Below, piece by piece: positions 25,951 to 32,414 of a stretch of DNA of 32,436 bases. The position numbers and the translations under genes are program-made. Origin of the DNA: Lachnospiraceae bacterium (GTDB taxonomy: Bacteria; Bacillota; Clostridia; Lachnospirales; Lachnospiraceae). Numbering within the stretch: the stretch's first letter is position 1; every line of letters starts with the position of its first letter. Where the stretch lies: assembly GCA_017536965.1 (NCBI GenBank), contig JAFWCK010000110.1, forward strand, positions 1-32,436, read 5' to 3'. The notes beneath the pieces were generated by a model that ran no database searches, was not told where the DNA came from, and was given only the letters and a program-made list of their open reading frames with translations.

Positions 25951-26772
25951 ATGGAAAGAAAAAAAGTACCAGTAACAAAAGAGGCGGAAAACAAGAGTTA
26001 CTACAAATACTATCTGCAGGAGATTGCTGAGGTTCCGGAAGAGAAAAAGGAGTTTTTAAAAAAACCCTGGGGAAAGACAGAAGACGGTTTGAATATTCAT
26101 GAGAGAAACAAGCTGTTTGACCCGGGATATTTGCCTGATGAAAAAGGTCTTTTTGAAACGCCTGATGGAGGCATCGTCGTCTCAAACAATACTTTTTTCG
26201 AAGGAAGTAATGGAAAGATGTTGCAGTGGTGGTTTGCGTGGCATGGAATCGATCCTCTTCGCTACGCATGCTGGGATTGTTATGATCATTACGGATTGGA
26301 TATTTCGTATGAAGACTTGGCGAAACTAAAGGATCCAAATATTTCAAATCCGGAGAAATGTTACGATGTAACCCATATCGTGTCAGAGTCGCTCGTTATC
26401 GGAGATGAGCCTGCAACGATTTATATTCATTTTAAAAACCCAAATGCATTGGGCTACCAGGCAGAGCGTATCTTTACCGATGAGTGTTCCTTTATGGTAA
26501 CAGCAAACGTTGAAATCAAGACACCAATGGGTCTGCTCCCGGTTGTCATGACACACATGGCAAGAGATGTGGAAGGTGGATGCGAGCTCCGTTCCCGTTT
26601 CTGGCTTGGCTATAATATACTGGATGGAAAGGCAGAGTACTTAATGCCCGGCGGAGTAAAAATCCCGAAAATTCCTGCAGAACAGCTTTTAGGACATAAT
26701 TTCCAGGAATTTACGAACCTCGCAAAAATCCTGCCTTCCATTTATACAGAAGAGAAAGATAACTGGGATTAA
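25951..26772 (+). CDS. DAPG hydrolase (PhlG)-like family protein
   Basis: The 273-residue protein (start chosen at 25951 after AAAGAGGAGAAAAAA; a longer frame from 25912 overlaps the peptide gene) matches the 2,4-diacetylphloroglucinol hydrolase family. Segments are MLQWWFAWHGIDPLRYACWD, THIVSESL and GHNFQEFTNLAKILPSIY. PhlG binds zinc through His129, Glu160, His270 and Glu274. Here His113, Glu146, His249 and Glu253 have similar spacing, and the H-x-x-x-E pair is exact. PhlG cleaves a C-C bond between an acetyl group and a phenolic ring. It is last in the operon, so it may act on the product or substrate of the LinD-like enzyme. No signal peptide is visible; it is probably cytoplasmic. Confidence 0.8.
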   Translation: MERKKVPVTKEAENKSYYKYYLQEIAEVPEEKKEFLKKPWGKTEDGLNIHERNKLFDPGYLPDEKGLFETPDGGIVVSNNTFFEGSNGKMLQWWFAWHGIDPLRYACWDCYDHYGLDISYEDLAKLKDPNISNPEKCYDVTHIVSESLVIGDEPATIYIHFKNPNALGYQAERIFTDECSFMVTANVEIKTPMGLLPVVMTHMARDVEGGCELRSRFWLGYNILDGKAEYLMPGGVKIPKIPAEQLLGHNFQEFTNLAKILPSIYTEEKDNWD

Positions 26773-26781
26773 TAGGATCTT

Positions 26782-26810
26782 ATAGGGTGCACCTTCGTGG
26801 TGCACCTATT
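26782..26810. other. GGTGCACC hairpin after the DAPG-hydrolase-like gene
   Basis: GGTGCACC occurs at 26786 and again at 26799, and TATAGG/CCTATT flanks extend the pairing. No T tract follows, so it is a weak terminator at best. The same GGTGCAC word recurs near the left end of element 3, so a recombination-protein site is an alternative. Confidence 0.45.
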
Positions 26811-26867
26811 GCCTGCAGTATCCGAATCTCCCTGTCATTATTGGGGTTTAAGGATTTTGGCACTTTG

Positions 26868-26889
26868 TTCGAGCCCCGTCTATCGCTCG
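26868..26889 (+). other. Attachment site att2 (junction of elements 1 and 2)
   Basis: Exact copy of the 22-bp core of att1. To its left, AATCTCC at -43 and TATTGGGGTTTAAGG match the left flank of att3 at the same distance, so this flank is the right end of element 1. Confidence 0.92.
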
Positions 26890-26894
26890 TAAAG

Positions 26895-26929
26895 AAAAGG
26901 CTGAGAACTAAAGGTTCTTAGCCTTTTTT
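26895..26929 (+). terminator. Terminator at the left end of element 2
   Basis: AAAAGGCTGAGAAC pairs with GTTCTTAGCCTTTT (one G-T pair) around a short loop and runs into T residues, right after att2, as in elements 1 and 3. Confidence 0.88.
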
Positions 26930-27025
26930 CTATTTTTGTCACTTACAACTGCCACTTCTACAGAACCTTACCATAAACGATTTACCTTCGTATTTTTTTT
27001 TGAATAATAAGCCGCAGAAAATGAA

Positions 27026-27137
27026 TTTAGGGTGAATTATACAATACATGATATAAAATAATCACCCTAAAATCGATTTTTAATTGCATTTTAGGGTGAA
27101 AAGATGTATAAAATACATCAGAGATGCACCCTAAAAA
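27026..27137. promoter_or_regulatory. Paired inverted repeats (TTTAGGGTG/CACCCTAAA) upstream of the Fic-like gene
   Basis: TTTAGGGTGA at 27026, TCACCCTAAAA at 27062, TTTTAGGGTGA at 27089 and CACCCTAAAAA at 27127 make two successive inverted pairs about 64 bp apart. The second pair encloses another perfect palindrome, GATGTAT-AAA-ATACATC, and ends directly at the AGGAG ribosome binding site of the Fic-like gene. It may be an operator, or an RNA hairpin that modulates translation. Confidence 0.75.
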
Positions 27138-27147
27138 GGAGAAACAA

Positions 27148-28083
27148 ATGAGCAATATCGAAGTAATTCAGAAATTATTAAACGAAAAGGCTGATATACA
27201 GGCCCAGATTAATGTTTCAGTTTTTGATGGAAGCATTGAGGTTAAGACGGTTAATAATCAAAAGTATATTTATGTCAGAAAGCGTGAGGCAGGAAAATAT
27301 AAATCGACCTATGTGGATAAATTTTCTGAAGAACTGTATGCGATGGCCGTCAACCAGGCGCAGCAGATAAGAGCAGCAAAAAAGAAGTTAAGGAAGATTG
27401 AAAAAGAACTTGCTGAGCTTGGTTATGAAGAGCATGAGCTTTCGCCAAGAGTAAGATTGAATATTGATTTTGCAAGAGCAAATGTCAATAGTCTGATCTA
27501 TGATCAAGCAGTGCTTGAAGGCGTTTCAACTACATTTCCTCAAACAGAAACGATTCTTGAAAATGGAATAGTAAATGGCGTTAAAGCGAGTGATGTTCAA
27601 AAGATTCTGAATCTGAAGCATTCATGGGAATTTATTGTGGATCCTGATGTTGTATCCTCTGCTTGTAACTTTTATCTTATAAGCCATATCGCAAGACTGG
27701 TTAATGAGGGATTTTATGAAAATGGAGGTTTGGTTAGAAGCGTACCTGTTACTATTGGCGGCTCGAGTTATGTGCCGCCAATTCCAAATGAGATAGATGT
27801 TAAAGAAAACATAGACCGAATAATTCGAGCTAAACTTGATGATATTGATAAAGCGATAGAACTGGCTCTCTATTGTATGAAAACACAAATATTTATTGAT
27901 GGAAACAAAAGAGCAGCAATCATCTTTGCAAATCATTTTATGATACAAAGAGGGCTTGGATTACTTGTGGTTCCGGAGAATATTGTTCCGGAGTTTAAGG
28001 CACTTTTAGTTACATATTATGAGGGAAGAGATGAAGCGGCAATTAAGCAGTTCTTGAAAGAAAAATGTTGGCGTCGATTCTAA
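27148..28083 (+). CDS. Fic-fold protein with Gln in place of the catalytic His
   Basis: The 311-residue protein starts at the ATG 27148 after AAAAAGGAGAAACAA. An N-terminal region (about 1-90) has YIYVRKREAGKYKSTYVDK and a lysine-rich helix. The Fic domain (about 100-305) has VLEGVSTTFPQTE, similar to the inhibitory-helix EG region, and FIDGNKRAA, the Fic core. Fic enzymes attach AMP or other groups to proteins through an HPFxxGN(K/R)R motif. Here the motif reads Gln247-Ile-Phe-Ile-Asp251-Gly-Asn-Lys-Arg255: the His is Gln (codon CAA) and the Pro is Ile. Nucleotide binding may survive without normal transferase activity. It is monocistronic, behind an elaborate repeat leader. Confidence 0.85.
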   Translation: MSNIEVIQKLLNEKADIQAQINVSVFDGSIEVKTVNNQKYIYVRKREAGKYKSTYVDKFSEELYAMAVNQAQQIRAAKKKLRKIEKELAELGYEEHELSPRVRLNIDFARANVNSLIYDQAVLEGVSTTFPQTETILENGIVNGVKASDVQKILNLKHSWEFIVDPDVVSSACNFYLISHIARLVNEGFYENGGLVRSVPVTIGGSSYVPPIPNEIDVKENIDRIIRAKLDDIDKAIELALYCMKTQIFIDGNKRAAIIFANHFMIQRGLGLLVVPENIVPEFKALLVTYYEGRDEAAIKQFLKEKCWRRF

Positions 28084-28218
28084 CTTAAGAGGATTTCCAG
28101 TATTATACAATAGCAGACGATTAGACGAAATGACAGTTATTTTAGAGATGAAGGTAACGGTCGTTTTCTTTTGCTTAAAGGCTGAATGGCAACGACGTCA
28201 CTCTGGAGGATCAAGGTA

Positions 28219-28267
28219 TTACCTATGTCAGCTGCATCTTACCTATTGTTTTTGACCACTTACCTTG
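28219..28267 (+). promoter_or_regulatory. Three phased direct repeats, candidate LytTR binding sites
   Basis: TTACCTAT at 28219, TTACCTAT at 28239 and TTACCTTG at 28260 are spaced 20 and 21 bp, two helical turns. Direct repeats about 21 bp apart are the usual arrangement for LytTR regulators such as AgrA and ComE. They end two bases before the -35 box of the LytTR gene, suggesting autoregulation. Confidence 0.6.
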
Positions 28268-28269
28268 AA

Positions 28270-28297
28270 TTGCAGGACAGGATGTTTCTTTTATGAT
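28270..28297 (+). promoter_or_regulatory. Promoter of the LytTR-DUF3021 operon
   Basis: TTGCAG (28270-28275) and TATGAT (28292-28297) have 16-bp spacing and lie 34 bp before the start codon, directly after the three direct repeats. The gap 28084-28330 holds nothing else that I can see. Confidence 0.6.
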
Positions 28298-28330
28298 ATT
28301 GTTTCATCAACAAAAGAGGAGGCATTATTT

Positions 28331-28765
28331 ATGAATGTCAAGATTGAAATAGCAAAGGAATATGATCCTGCGTATGCGGTCATTTATACTACAGCAGTTA
28401 CGGAAGAAATTCAGAAGGTTTCCGATTTTCTTCAGCAGGGGAGTGGTCCTGTGACGGGCTATTCAGAAGATCGATTGGTTATACTTCAACCCGAAGAGAT
28501 CTACATGGTAAGGGTTGAGGATGAAATGACTGCAATTTACAGCAAAGAAAACAGGTATATCTCCCGAAAAAGACTGAAAGAGATATATGCACAAGTAGGG
28601 GACCGGTTCTTGCAGATCTCAAAATCCACGATCATAAATCTTCGATACTTGGACAGCATGGAAGCAGGTTTTGGCGGGACAATGTTACTGAAACTGAAAA
28701 ATGGCTGCAAGGATTATGTGTCACGGTTTTATCTGAAAGCACTTAAGCAGTATCTTGGTTTATAG
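28331..28765 (+). CDS. LytTR-family DNA-binding regulator
   Basis: The 144-residue protein is a stand-alone LytTR domain without a receiver. An N-terminal alpha/beta part (1-55) precedes the LytTR domain (about 58-144): QPEEIYMVRVEDEMTAIYSKENRYISRKRLKEI, then FLQISKSTIINLRYLDSME, family hallmarks. The ATG at 28331 follows AAAGAGGAGGCATTATTT; an upstream in-frame ATG at 28265 lacks a site. It is followed 12 bp later by a DUF3021 membrane protein. LytTR-DUF3021 is a recurrent Firmicutes pair, in which the membrane protein is thought to control the regulator. Confidence 0.93.
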   Translation: MNVKIEIAKEYDPAYAVIYTTAVTEEIQKVSDFLQQGSGPVTGYSEDRLVILQPEEIYMVRVEDEMTAIYSKENRYISRKRLKEIYAQVGDRFLQISKSTIINLRYLDSMEAGFGGTMLLKLKNGCKDYVSRFYLKALKQYLGL

Positions 28766-28777
28766 GAGGTAAAGAAA

Positions 28778-29200
28778 ATGAAACAGATCATAAAAAGCAT
28801 AGCAATAGGACTTGGAATTGCCTTCGCCATTTTCTGCCTTAGTGGCATAGTATTTGATATTGATCATGGAGGCATCTTTAAGTTGGAGAATTATTCTTTT
28901 ACGAAAATGGTGATCGGTTGTATCCTTATGGGGCTGGGATGGGGTGCTCCGGCTGTAGTCTACAGCAACGAAAAGATGTCTTCAGGAATAAAGTGTGTGA
29001 TCCATATTGGGATAGGCATGGTAGTGCAGACGGTTACAGCTTTTATTGTCGGTTATATACCAGCGGGGACAAGTATCGGGAAAGCCATTTTAATCATTGT
29101 CTTTGAATTGGCCTTTGCCATGATTATCTGGCTGTGCTTCTTTATCTACAATAAGAAGCAGGTTGACAAGATGAACAAACGTATACAGGAATTAAATTAG
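28778..29200 (+). CDS. DUF3021-family membrane protein
   Basis: The 140-residue protein has four hydrophobic helices (about 8-26, 43-63, 70-92, 103-125) and a charged C-terminal tail KKQVDKMNKRIQELN, matching the DUF3021 pattern. It is the second gene of a two-gene operon with the LytTR regulator, with TAGGAGGTAAAGAA before the ATG. Its likely role is to sense a membrane signal or restrain the regulator. No terminator is clear before the element end. Confidence 0.88.
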   Translation: MKQIIKSIAIGLGIAFAIFCLSGIVFDIDHGGIFKLENYSFTKMVIGCILMGLGWGAPAVVYSNEKMSSGIKCVIHIGIGMVVQTVTAFIVGYIPAGTSIGKAILIIVFELAFAMIIWLCFFIYNKKQVDKMNKRIQELN

Positions 29201-29274
29201 ACTGGTAAAAAATAGTAAAAATGACGTTATAAAAATTAAAATCTCCCTTTTTTACAAGGATTTTTGCCTGATTT

Positions 29275-29297
29275 TTTGCACTGTTTTGAAGTGCAAA
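29275..29297. other. TTTGCACT/AGTGCAAA hairpin near the right end of element 2
   Basis: An 8-bp perfect stem with a 7-nt loop lies about 75 bp before att3. Together with the GTGCA-containing hairpin near the right end of element 1, it may be a protein-binding site for excision. Confidence 0.4.
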
Positions 29298-29369
29298 TAT
29301 TATGATTTTCCCTGACTGAGAATGCAAATCTCCTTATTTTATTAGGGTTTAGGCGTATTTTTGCCATCC

Positions 29370-29391
29370 TTCGAGCCCCGTCTATCGCTCG
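29370..29391 (+). other. Attachment site att3 (junction of elements 2 and 3)
   Basis: Third exact copy of the 22-bp tRNA-Gly core. Its left flank shares AATCTCC at -43 and TATTAGGGTTTAGG with att2. The integrase gene of element 3 begins 124 bp to its right. Confidence 0.92.
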
Positions 29392-29402
29392 GTGAGAGAG
29401 AT

Positions 29403-29440
29403 CCGGAAAGCTTATAAAATCAAGGCTTTCCGGGTTTTTT
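29403..29440 (+). terminator. Terminator at the left end of element 3
   Basis: CCGGAAAGC pairs with GCTTTCCGG around 13 nt and runs into GTTTTTT. It lies 11 bp after att3 and points away from it. Confidence 0.9.
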
Positions 29441-29466
29441 GTTGCTCAGGAAATTGTGCCAGATTT

Positions 29467-29515
29467 GGTGCACTTTTTGAGATTTTGGTGCACCGCTACG
29501 ATGCACCGTTTTTTT
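29467..29515 (+). terminator. GGTGCAC repeats and terminator-like hairpin before int
   Basis: GGTGCAC occurs at 29467 and 29487, and GATGCACC at 29500. GGTGCA (29487) with TGCACC (29502) forms a hairpin followed by GTTTTTTT on the plus strand. The direct copies, 20 bp apart near the element end, could equally be arm-type recombinase sites. Confidence 0.45.
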
Positions 29516-30831
29516 CAGCGGACATATTCATGTTTTCGCCGAAGATTCAGGACATTTCTTTTGTTTTCCAGATTATCCTGTGTGTAATAATGCTTACGGA
29601 TTGTCTCCGGGGAGTTTCCAAACATCTGTGCTGCCATGACCACATTGCCGCCGGAAATGTTGACGACTTCTGTGATGGCATTTCGTCTGAATGCATGAGT
29701 TCCGCGGACGCAGTCTCTCGTTACAGGGATATCCAGACGGACACACATCCGGTGGAAGAACTGGTAAACCGTGTCATTCGAAATACAGCCATTCTCTGAT
29801 TCAGCTGGAAACAGAAACGGACTATCCGGATAATACTTTTCATCGATCGCTTTCAGCCTTTCAAGGAATTCCTGTTCAAGATCAGCAATCGGATAATACC
29901 GTGCCTTTCCATTTTTCGTGTATTCCACGATCTTATTGGCGTTCCCAGGAGCATTTTTAAGGGTTATTTGTTCTCTATGGATATAAATGCTGCCTTTCTC
30001 AAAATCAACATCCTTCCAAGTCAAAGGCGGGATTTCTCCACGTCGCATCCCGGTAATGATCTGGAATTCCAATGCATATGCAGGAATATAATCCGGCTGT
30101 TCTTCGTGATACCGGGCAAGCTCGTTCTCGAACCTGACCAGTTCATCTGTTGAATAATCCCGTTCGATGATTGGCGTGGTTTCATAGAGCATACGGTGAT
30201 AATCTTTCCAAACAATTCGGCTGGCTGTATTTTCCTTGACCCAGCCAAGGAAATATGCCCTTTTGTAGACCGCATTGATGATACCGCGGATTGAATCCAG
30301 TCCTTTTTTGGACAGATGATTATTTTTGAGAATACGCCGGATCATATCATCCAGATCAATAATGGTGATATCTTCGAGGGGTTTAAGTTCAAATCCGGTG
30401 CCTGCAAAAAATCTTTTATATTCGGATTTATTGCGGCTGACCGTGTTCATCTTGGAAAACTTTCTCTGGTCCGAGATGTTTTCCAATTCAAACCGCTGCG
30501 TTTCCTCGAATGCACGCTTAAACGTGATCTCTGCTTCTGCATCCTGTCGGGTATCGTATTCAAATACTTTGTCCTTCAGTTTTTCAAGGTTCTTAGAGCT
30601 GAGCTGCCGTCTGCCTTCTTTGGCTGTAAGATCTGGAACCCAGACCCGATATATGCCTTTGGCGTTCGGCTTATCAGGAAAATGATATTTTTCCAGAACT
30701 TTTTTTCGTTTCATCATATATTTCACATGATCGAATAATGCAGGCGAAATATCGTCGTCCTCAAGTCCTTCGAAAAATGTATCATCGGGTAAATATTCTG
30801 TCAATGCTTCTAAAGATTTGATTTTGGTCAA
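29515..30831 (-). CDS. int: Tyrosine-type site-specific recombinase (integrase)
   Basis: The 438-residue integrase has an N-terminal arm-binding part (about 55-115), a core-binding SAM-like domain (about 120-210) and a catalytic domain (about 225-425). Catalytic residues are Arg263 (TGMRRGEI), His379-x-x-Arg382 (THAFRRNA) and Tyr415 or Tyr416 (IRKHYYTQDN). The usual GHSS-type His is Asn406 in FGNSPET. The start is TTG at 30831 with AAAGGA upstream. An ATG a few codons earlier hits a stop at once. The gene reads toward att3, and by position it is the only visible integrase for the three att sites. Confidence 0.95.
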   Translation of the reverse strand: MTKIKSLEALTEYLPDDTFFEGLEDDDISPALFDHVKYMMKRKKVLEKYHFPDKPNAKGIYRVWVPDLTAKEGRRQLSSKNLEKLKDKVFEYDTRQDAEAEITFKRAFEETQRFELENISDQRKFSKMNTVSRNKSEYKRFFAGTGFELKPLEDITIIDLDDMIRRILKNNHLSKKGLDSIRGIINAVYKRAYFLGWVKENTASRIVWKDYHRMLYETTPIIERDYSTDELVRFENELARYHEEQPDYIPAYALEFQIITGMRRGEIPPLTWKDVDFEKGSIYIHREQITLKNAPGNANKIVEYTKNGKARYYPIADLEQEFLERLKAIDEKYYPDSPFLFPAESENGCISNDTVYQFFHRMCVRLDIPVTRDCVRGTHAFRRNAITEVVNISGGNVVMAAQMFGNSPETIRKHYYTQDNLENKRNVLNLRRKHEYVR

Positions 30832-30863
30832 ATAAGCATCATCCTTTCTTATAAAATTTCATT

Positions 30864-30883
30864 AAAAAAGAGCCCTAAGGCTC
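30864..30883 (-). terminator. Terminator downstream of mob
   Basis: On the minus strand GAGCC, 4 nt, GGCTC is followed by TTTTTT, 66 bp past the mob stop and before int. int would therefore need its own promoter. Confidence 0.8.
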
Positions 30884-30948
30884 ATCCGTCAATAGTTTCT
30901 GTTTGTCTGTTAATGGAATCGGTCAAGAAGGTAATAATTCATCCTGCC

Positions 30949-32199
30949 TCAGCGTGAGAGATCCCTTGACCGCTTCTTTTTCGGTTTTGCATGCTCATGT
31001 GATGGCACGCTCTGTGTTTTTTGTTTTTCGGAAAGCGATTTTTCCTTTGTTGGAGTCAGACTTTTGAAAAATTCTTTAACTTTTTCCGGAAAGCGTTCCA
31101 GCGCCTCCAGATATGGTTTGCAGAGTTCTTTCATCTCCATTAACTGAGCTGTTAGTCTTTCTACCCGGCTACGAAGTCTGTAATTATCATTCTGGAGCCT
31201 GGAGTTTTCTCTTCGAAGTTCATGAATCACGCTCCTGGATGCAATCCCTTCTTTGGCCAGTTCTGTCAGGCTTTTATAATCCTCTTGGTACAGAGAATAT
31301 TTGCCTCCCAGCTTTTTCTGCCCGAGATTATCGATCTCATGATAGGTTTTATAGTTTTGATGGTTTTCACTATAGGAAATCTGTTCTATTTCGATCTTTT
31401 CAGAGATTTCCGAAAGACGCTCTTTGTCTTTCCTGATCTGGTATTCCAAAGAAGTCAAATGTTCTGCCGTGCTCCCTGGAATTCCTCGCTCAAAATCGCG
31501 GAATCCTTTTTCTTTCAGGTAGTCAAAGACCTGGTCCTGCAGAATGCTGTAAGACTTTCGGTACATTGGTTTCCCATTAGCTTTCAGGATCGGCTGCCCC
31601 TGTTCATCCTGTGCAGGAGTATTGGAGACCCATTTTTTGGAGTGGCTGATCTGTTGGATCACTTCTTTTACGGTTCCCCGCAGTTCCGGATCCTTGCATC
31701 GTTTTGACCACAGGACTTCTTTTTCCACGACAGGCAGGGCGACAACATGCAGATGATAGTGATAGACCGGATAACCGTATTTTTCTGACATTGCCTGATT
31801 CAGCTCATCCGCATGCATGACAGCGGAAACAATATTTTGCTCCCCGTATAGTTCCTGAGTGAAATGAAATGCTTCCTCATAAAACTGTTTTGCATATTCA
31901 TAACCGCCATGCGTTTCAAAATAATCCGTGTTCACATCGATGATCATTTCGTCAAAAAGCTTTGCATCCTTTTTCAGACCTCTTGTAGACACTTTTCCTT
32001 CTTCAATCTTTTTCTGCAGATAGTCGTTATAAGTCATGCCGCTTGTATCTGCAAATACGATATTCATATCGGACCGTTCCAGATCCACGTTCATGTTTTC
32101 GTATGATTCATTTTTCCGTTCGTTGTGCCGTTCCACTTTTCCAATCTTTGCTGCGGAATATTGACTGACACGGGCGACGGATCTGTTTTGTGCTGCCAA
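30949..32199 (-). CDS. mob: MobV/Pre-type relaxase (plasmid mobilization protein)
   Basis: The 416-residue protein has the Pre/Mob fold in residues 1-240. MHADELNQAMSEKYGYP and YHYHLHVVALPVV carry the metal-binding histidines. It nicks oriT and leads the DNA strand into a recipient when a helper conjugation apparatus is present. The C-terminal part (about 245-370) is coiled-coil-rich, and the tail is basic (KPKKKRSRDLSR). The ribosome binding site is AAAGGAGGATATGAC and the start codon is TTG at 32199. It lies directly downstream of an oriT-like sequence. Confidence 0.93.
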   Translation of the reverse strand: MAAQNRSVARVSQYSAAKIGKVERHNERKNESYENMNVDLERSDMNIVFADTSGMTYNDYLQKKIEEGKVSTRGLKKDAKLFDEMIIDVNTDYFETHGGYEYAKQFYEEAFHFTQELYGEQNIVSAVMHADELNQAMSEKYGYPVYHYHLHVVALPVVEKEVLWSKRCKDPELRGTVKEVIQQISHSKKWVSNTPAQDEQGQPILKANGKPMYRKSYSILQDQVFDYLKEKGFRDFERGIPGSTAEHLTSLEYQIRKDKERLSEISEKIEIEQISYSENHQNYKTYHEIDNLGQKKLGGKYSLYQEDYKSLTELAKEGIASRSVIHELRRENSRLQNDNYRLRSRVERLTAQLMEMKELCKPYLEALERFPEKVKEFFKSLTPTKEKSLSEKQKTQSVPSHEHAKPKKKRSRDLSR

Positions 32200-32256
32200 T
32201 AGTCATATCCTCCTTTCTGTATTGGCTGCGGATGGTTTTGTTACACAATATTCCCT

Positions 32257-32300
32257 GAATGTGTGTAACCCACTATGACACTTTCATGGCGTAGCCATGC
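32257..32300 (-). other. oriT: MobV-type origin of transfer (oriT) candidate
   Basis: On the minus strand a CATGGC-TAC-GCCATG hairpin is followed by AAAGTGTC and ATAGTGGGTTACACACA. This resembles the pMV158 nick region ATAGTGTG/TTATAC, also preceded by a hairpin. It lies about 60 bp upstream of mob, the usual place. Confidence 0.62.
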
Positions 32301-32314
32301 AAAGATGTCGTGGG

Positions 32315-32333
32315 CCAGAGGGGATCCCTCTGG
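32315..32333. repeat. Palindrome CCAGAGGG-GAT-CCCTCTGG
   Basis: A perfect 8-bp stem with 3-nt loop next to the oriT candidate, probably part of the same transfer-origin structure. Confidence 0.75.
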
Positions 32334-32340
32334 ACTCCCA

Positions 32341-32414
32341 TAAAGAGGGCAACCACATCCTTCACGCGTATCCCTTCTGGGACACGGTGAATTATTACCT
32401 TGTTGCCCTCTTTA
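32341..32414. repeat. 13-bp inverted repeat enclosing nested hairpins
   Basis: TAAAGAGGGCAAC (32341-32353) pairs with GTTGCCCTCTTTA (32402-32414). Inside are TTCAC/GTGAA and TCCC/GGGA stems. It may be a regulatory RNA or part of the oriT/replication region. No ORF is visible from 32200 to the window end. Confidence 0.7.

Larger units (their letters stand above)
22776..26889. mobile_element. Element 1: integrase-less island carrying the LinD-like operon
   Basis: A 4.1-kb segment bounded by exact 22-bp att cores. It holds tetR, the linalool dehydratase-like gene, two small membrane proteins and the DAPG-hydrolase-like gene, but no integrase or relaxase. The right end resembles that of element 2. 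Its composition is visibly richer in A and T than the backbone. It fits a cis-mobilizable element that relies on an integrase supplied elsewhere. Confidence 0.75.
26890..29391. mobile_element. Element 2: integrase-less island with Fic-like and LytTR/DUF3021 genes
   Basis: A 2.5-kb segment between two exact att cores, carrying a Fic-fold gene and a LytTR-DUF3021 pair but no recombination or transfer gene. It is A/T-rich compared with the backbone. Its right-end sequence resembles that of element 1. Confidence 0.75.

Noticed and set aside
27148..28083. Classical Fic/Doc toxin-antitoxin pair
   Set aside because: No small antitoxin gene is adjacent and the catalytic His is missing; a type III-like RNA antitoxin is only a speculation recorded in the findings.
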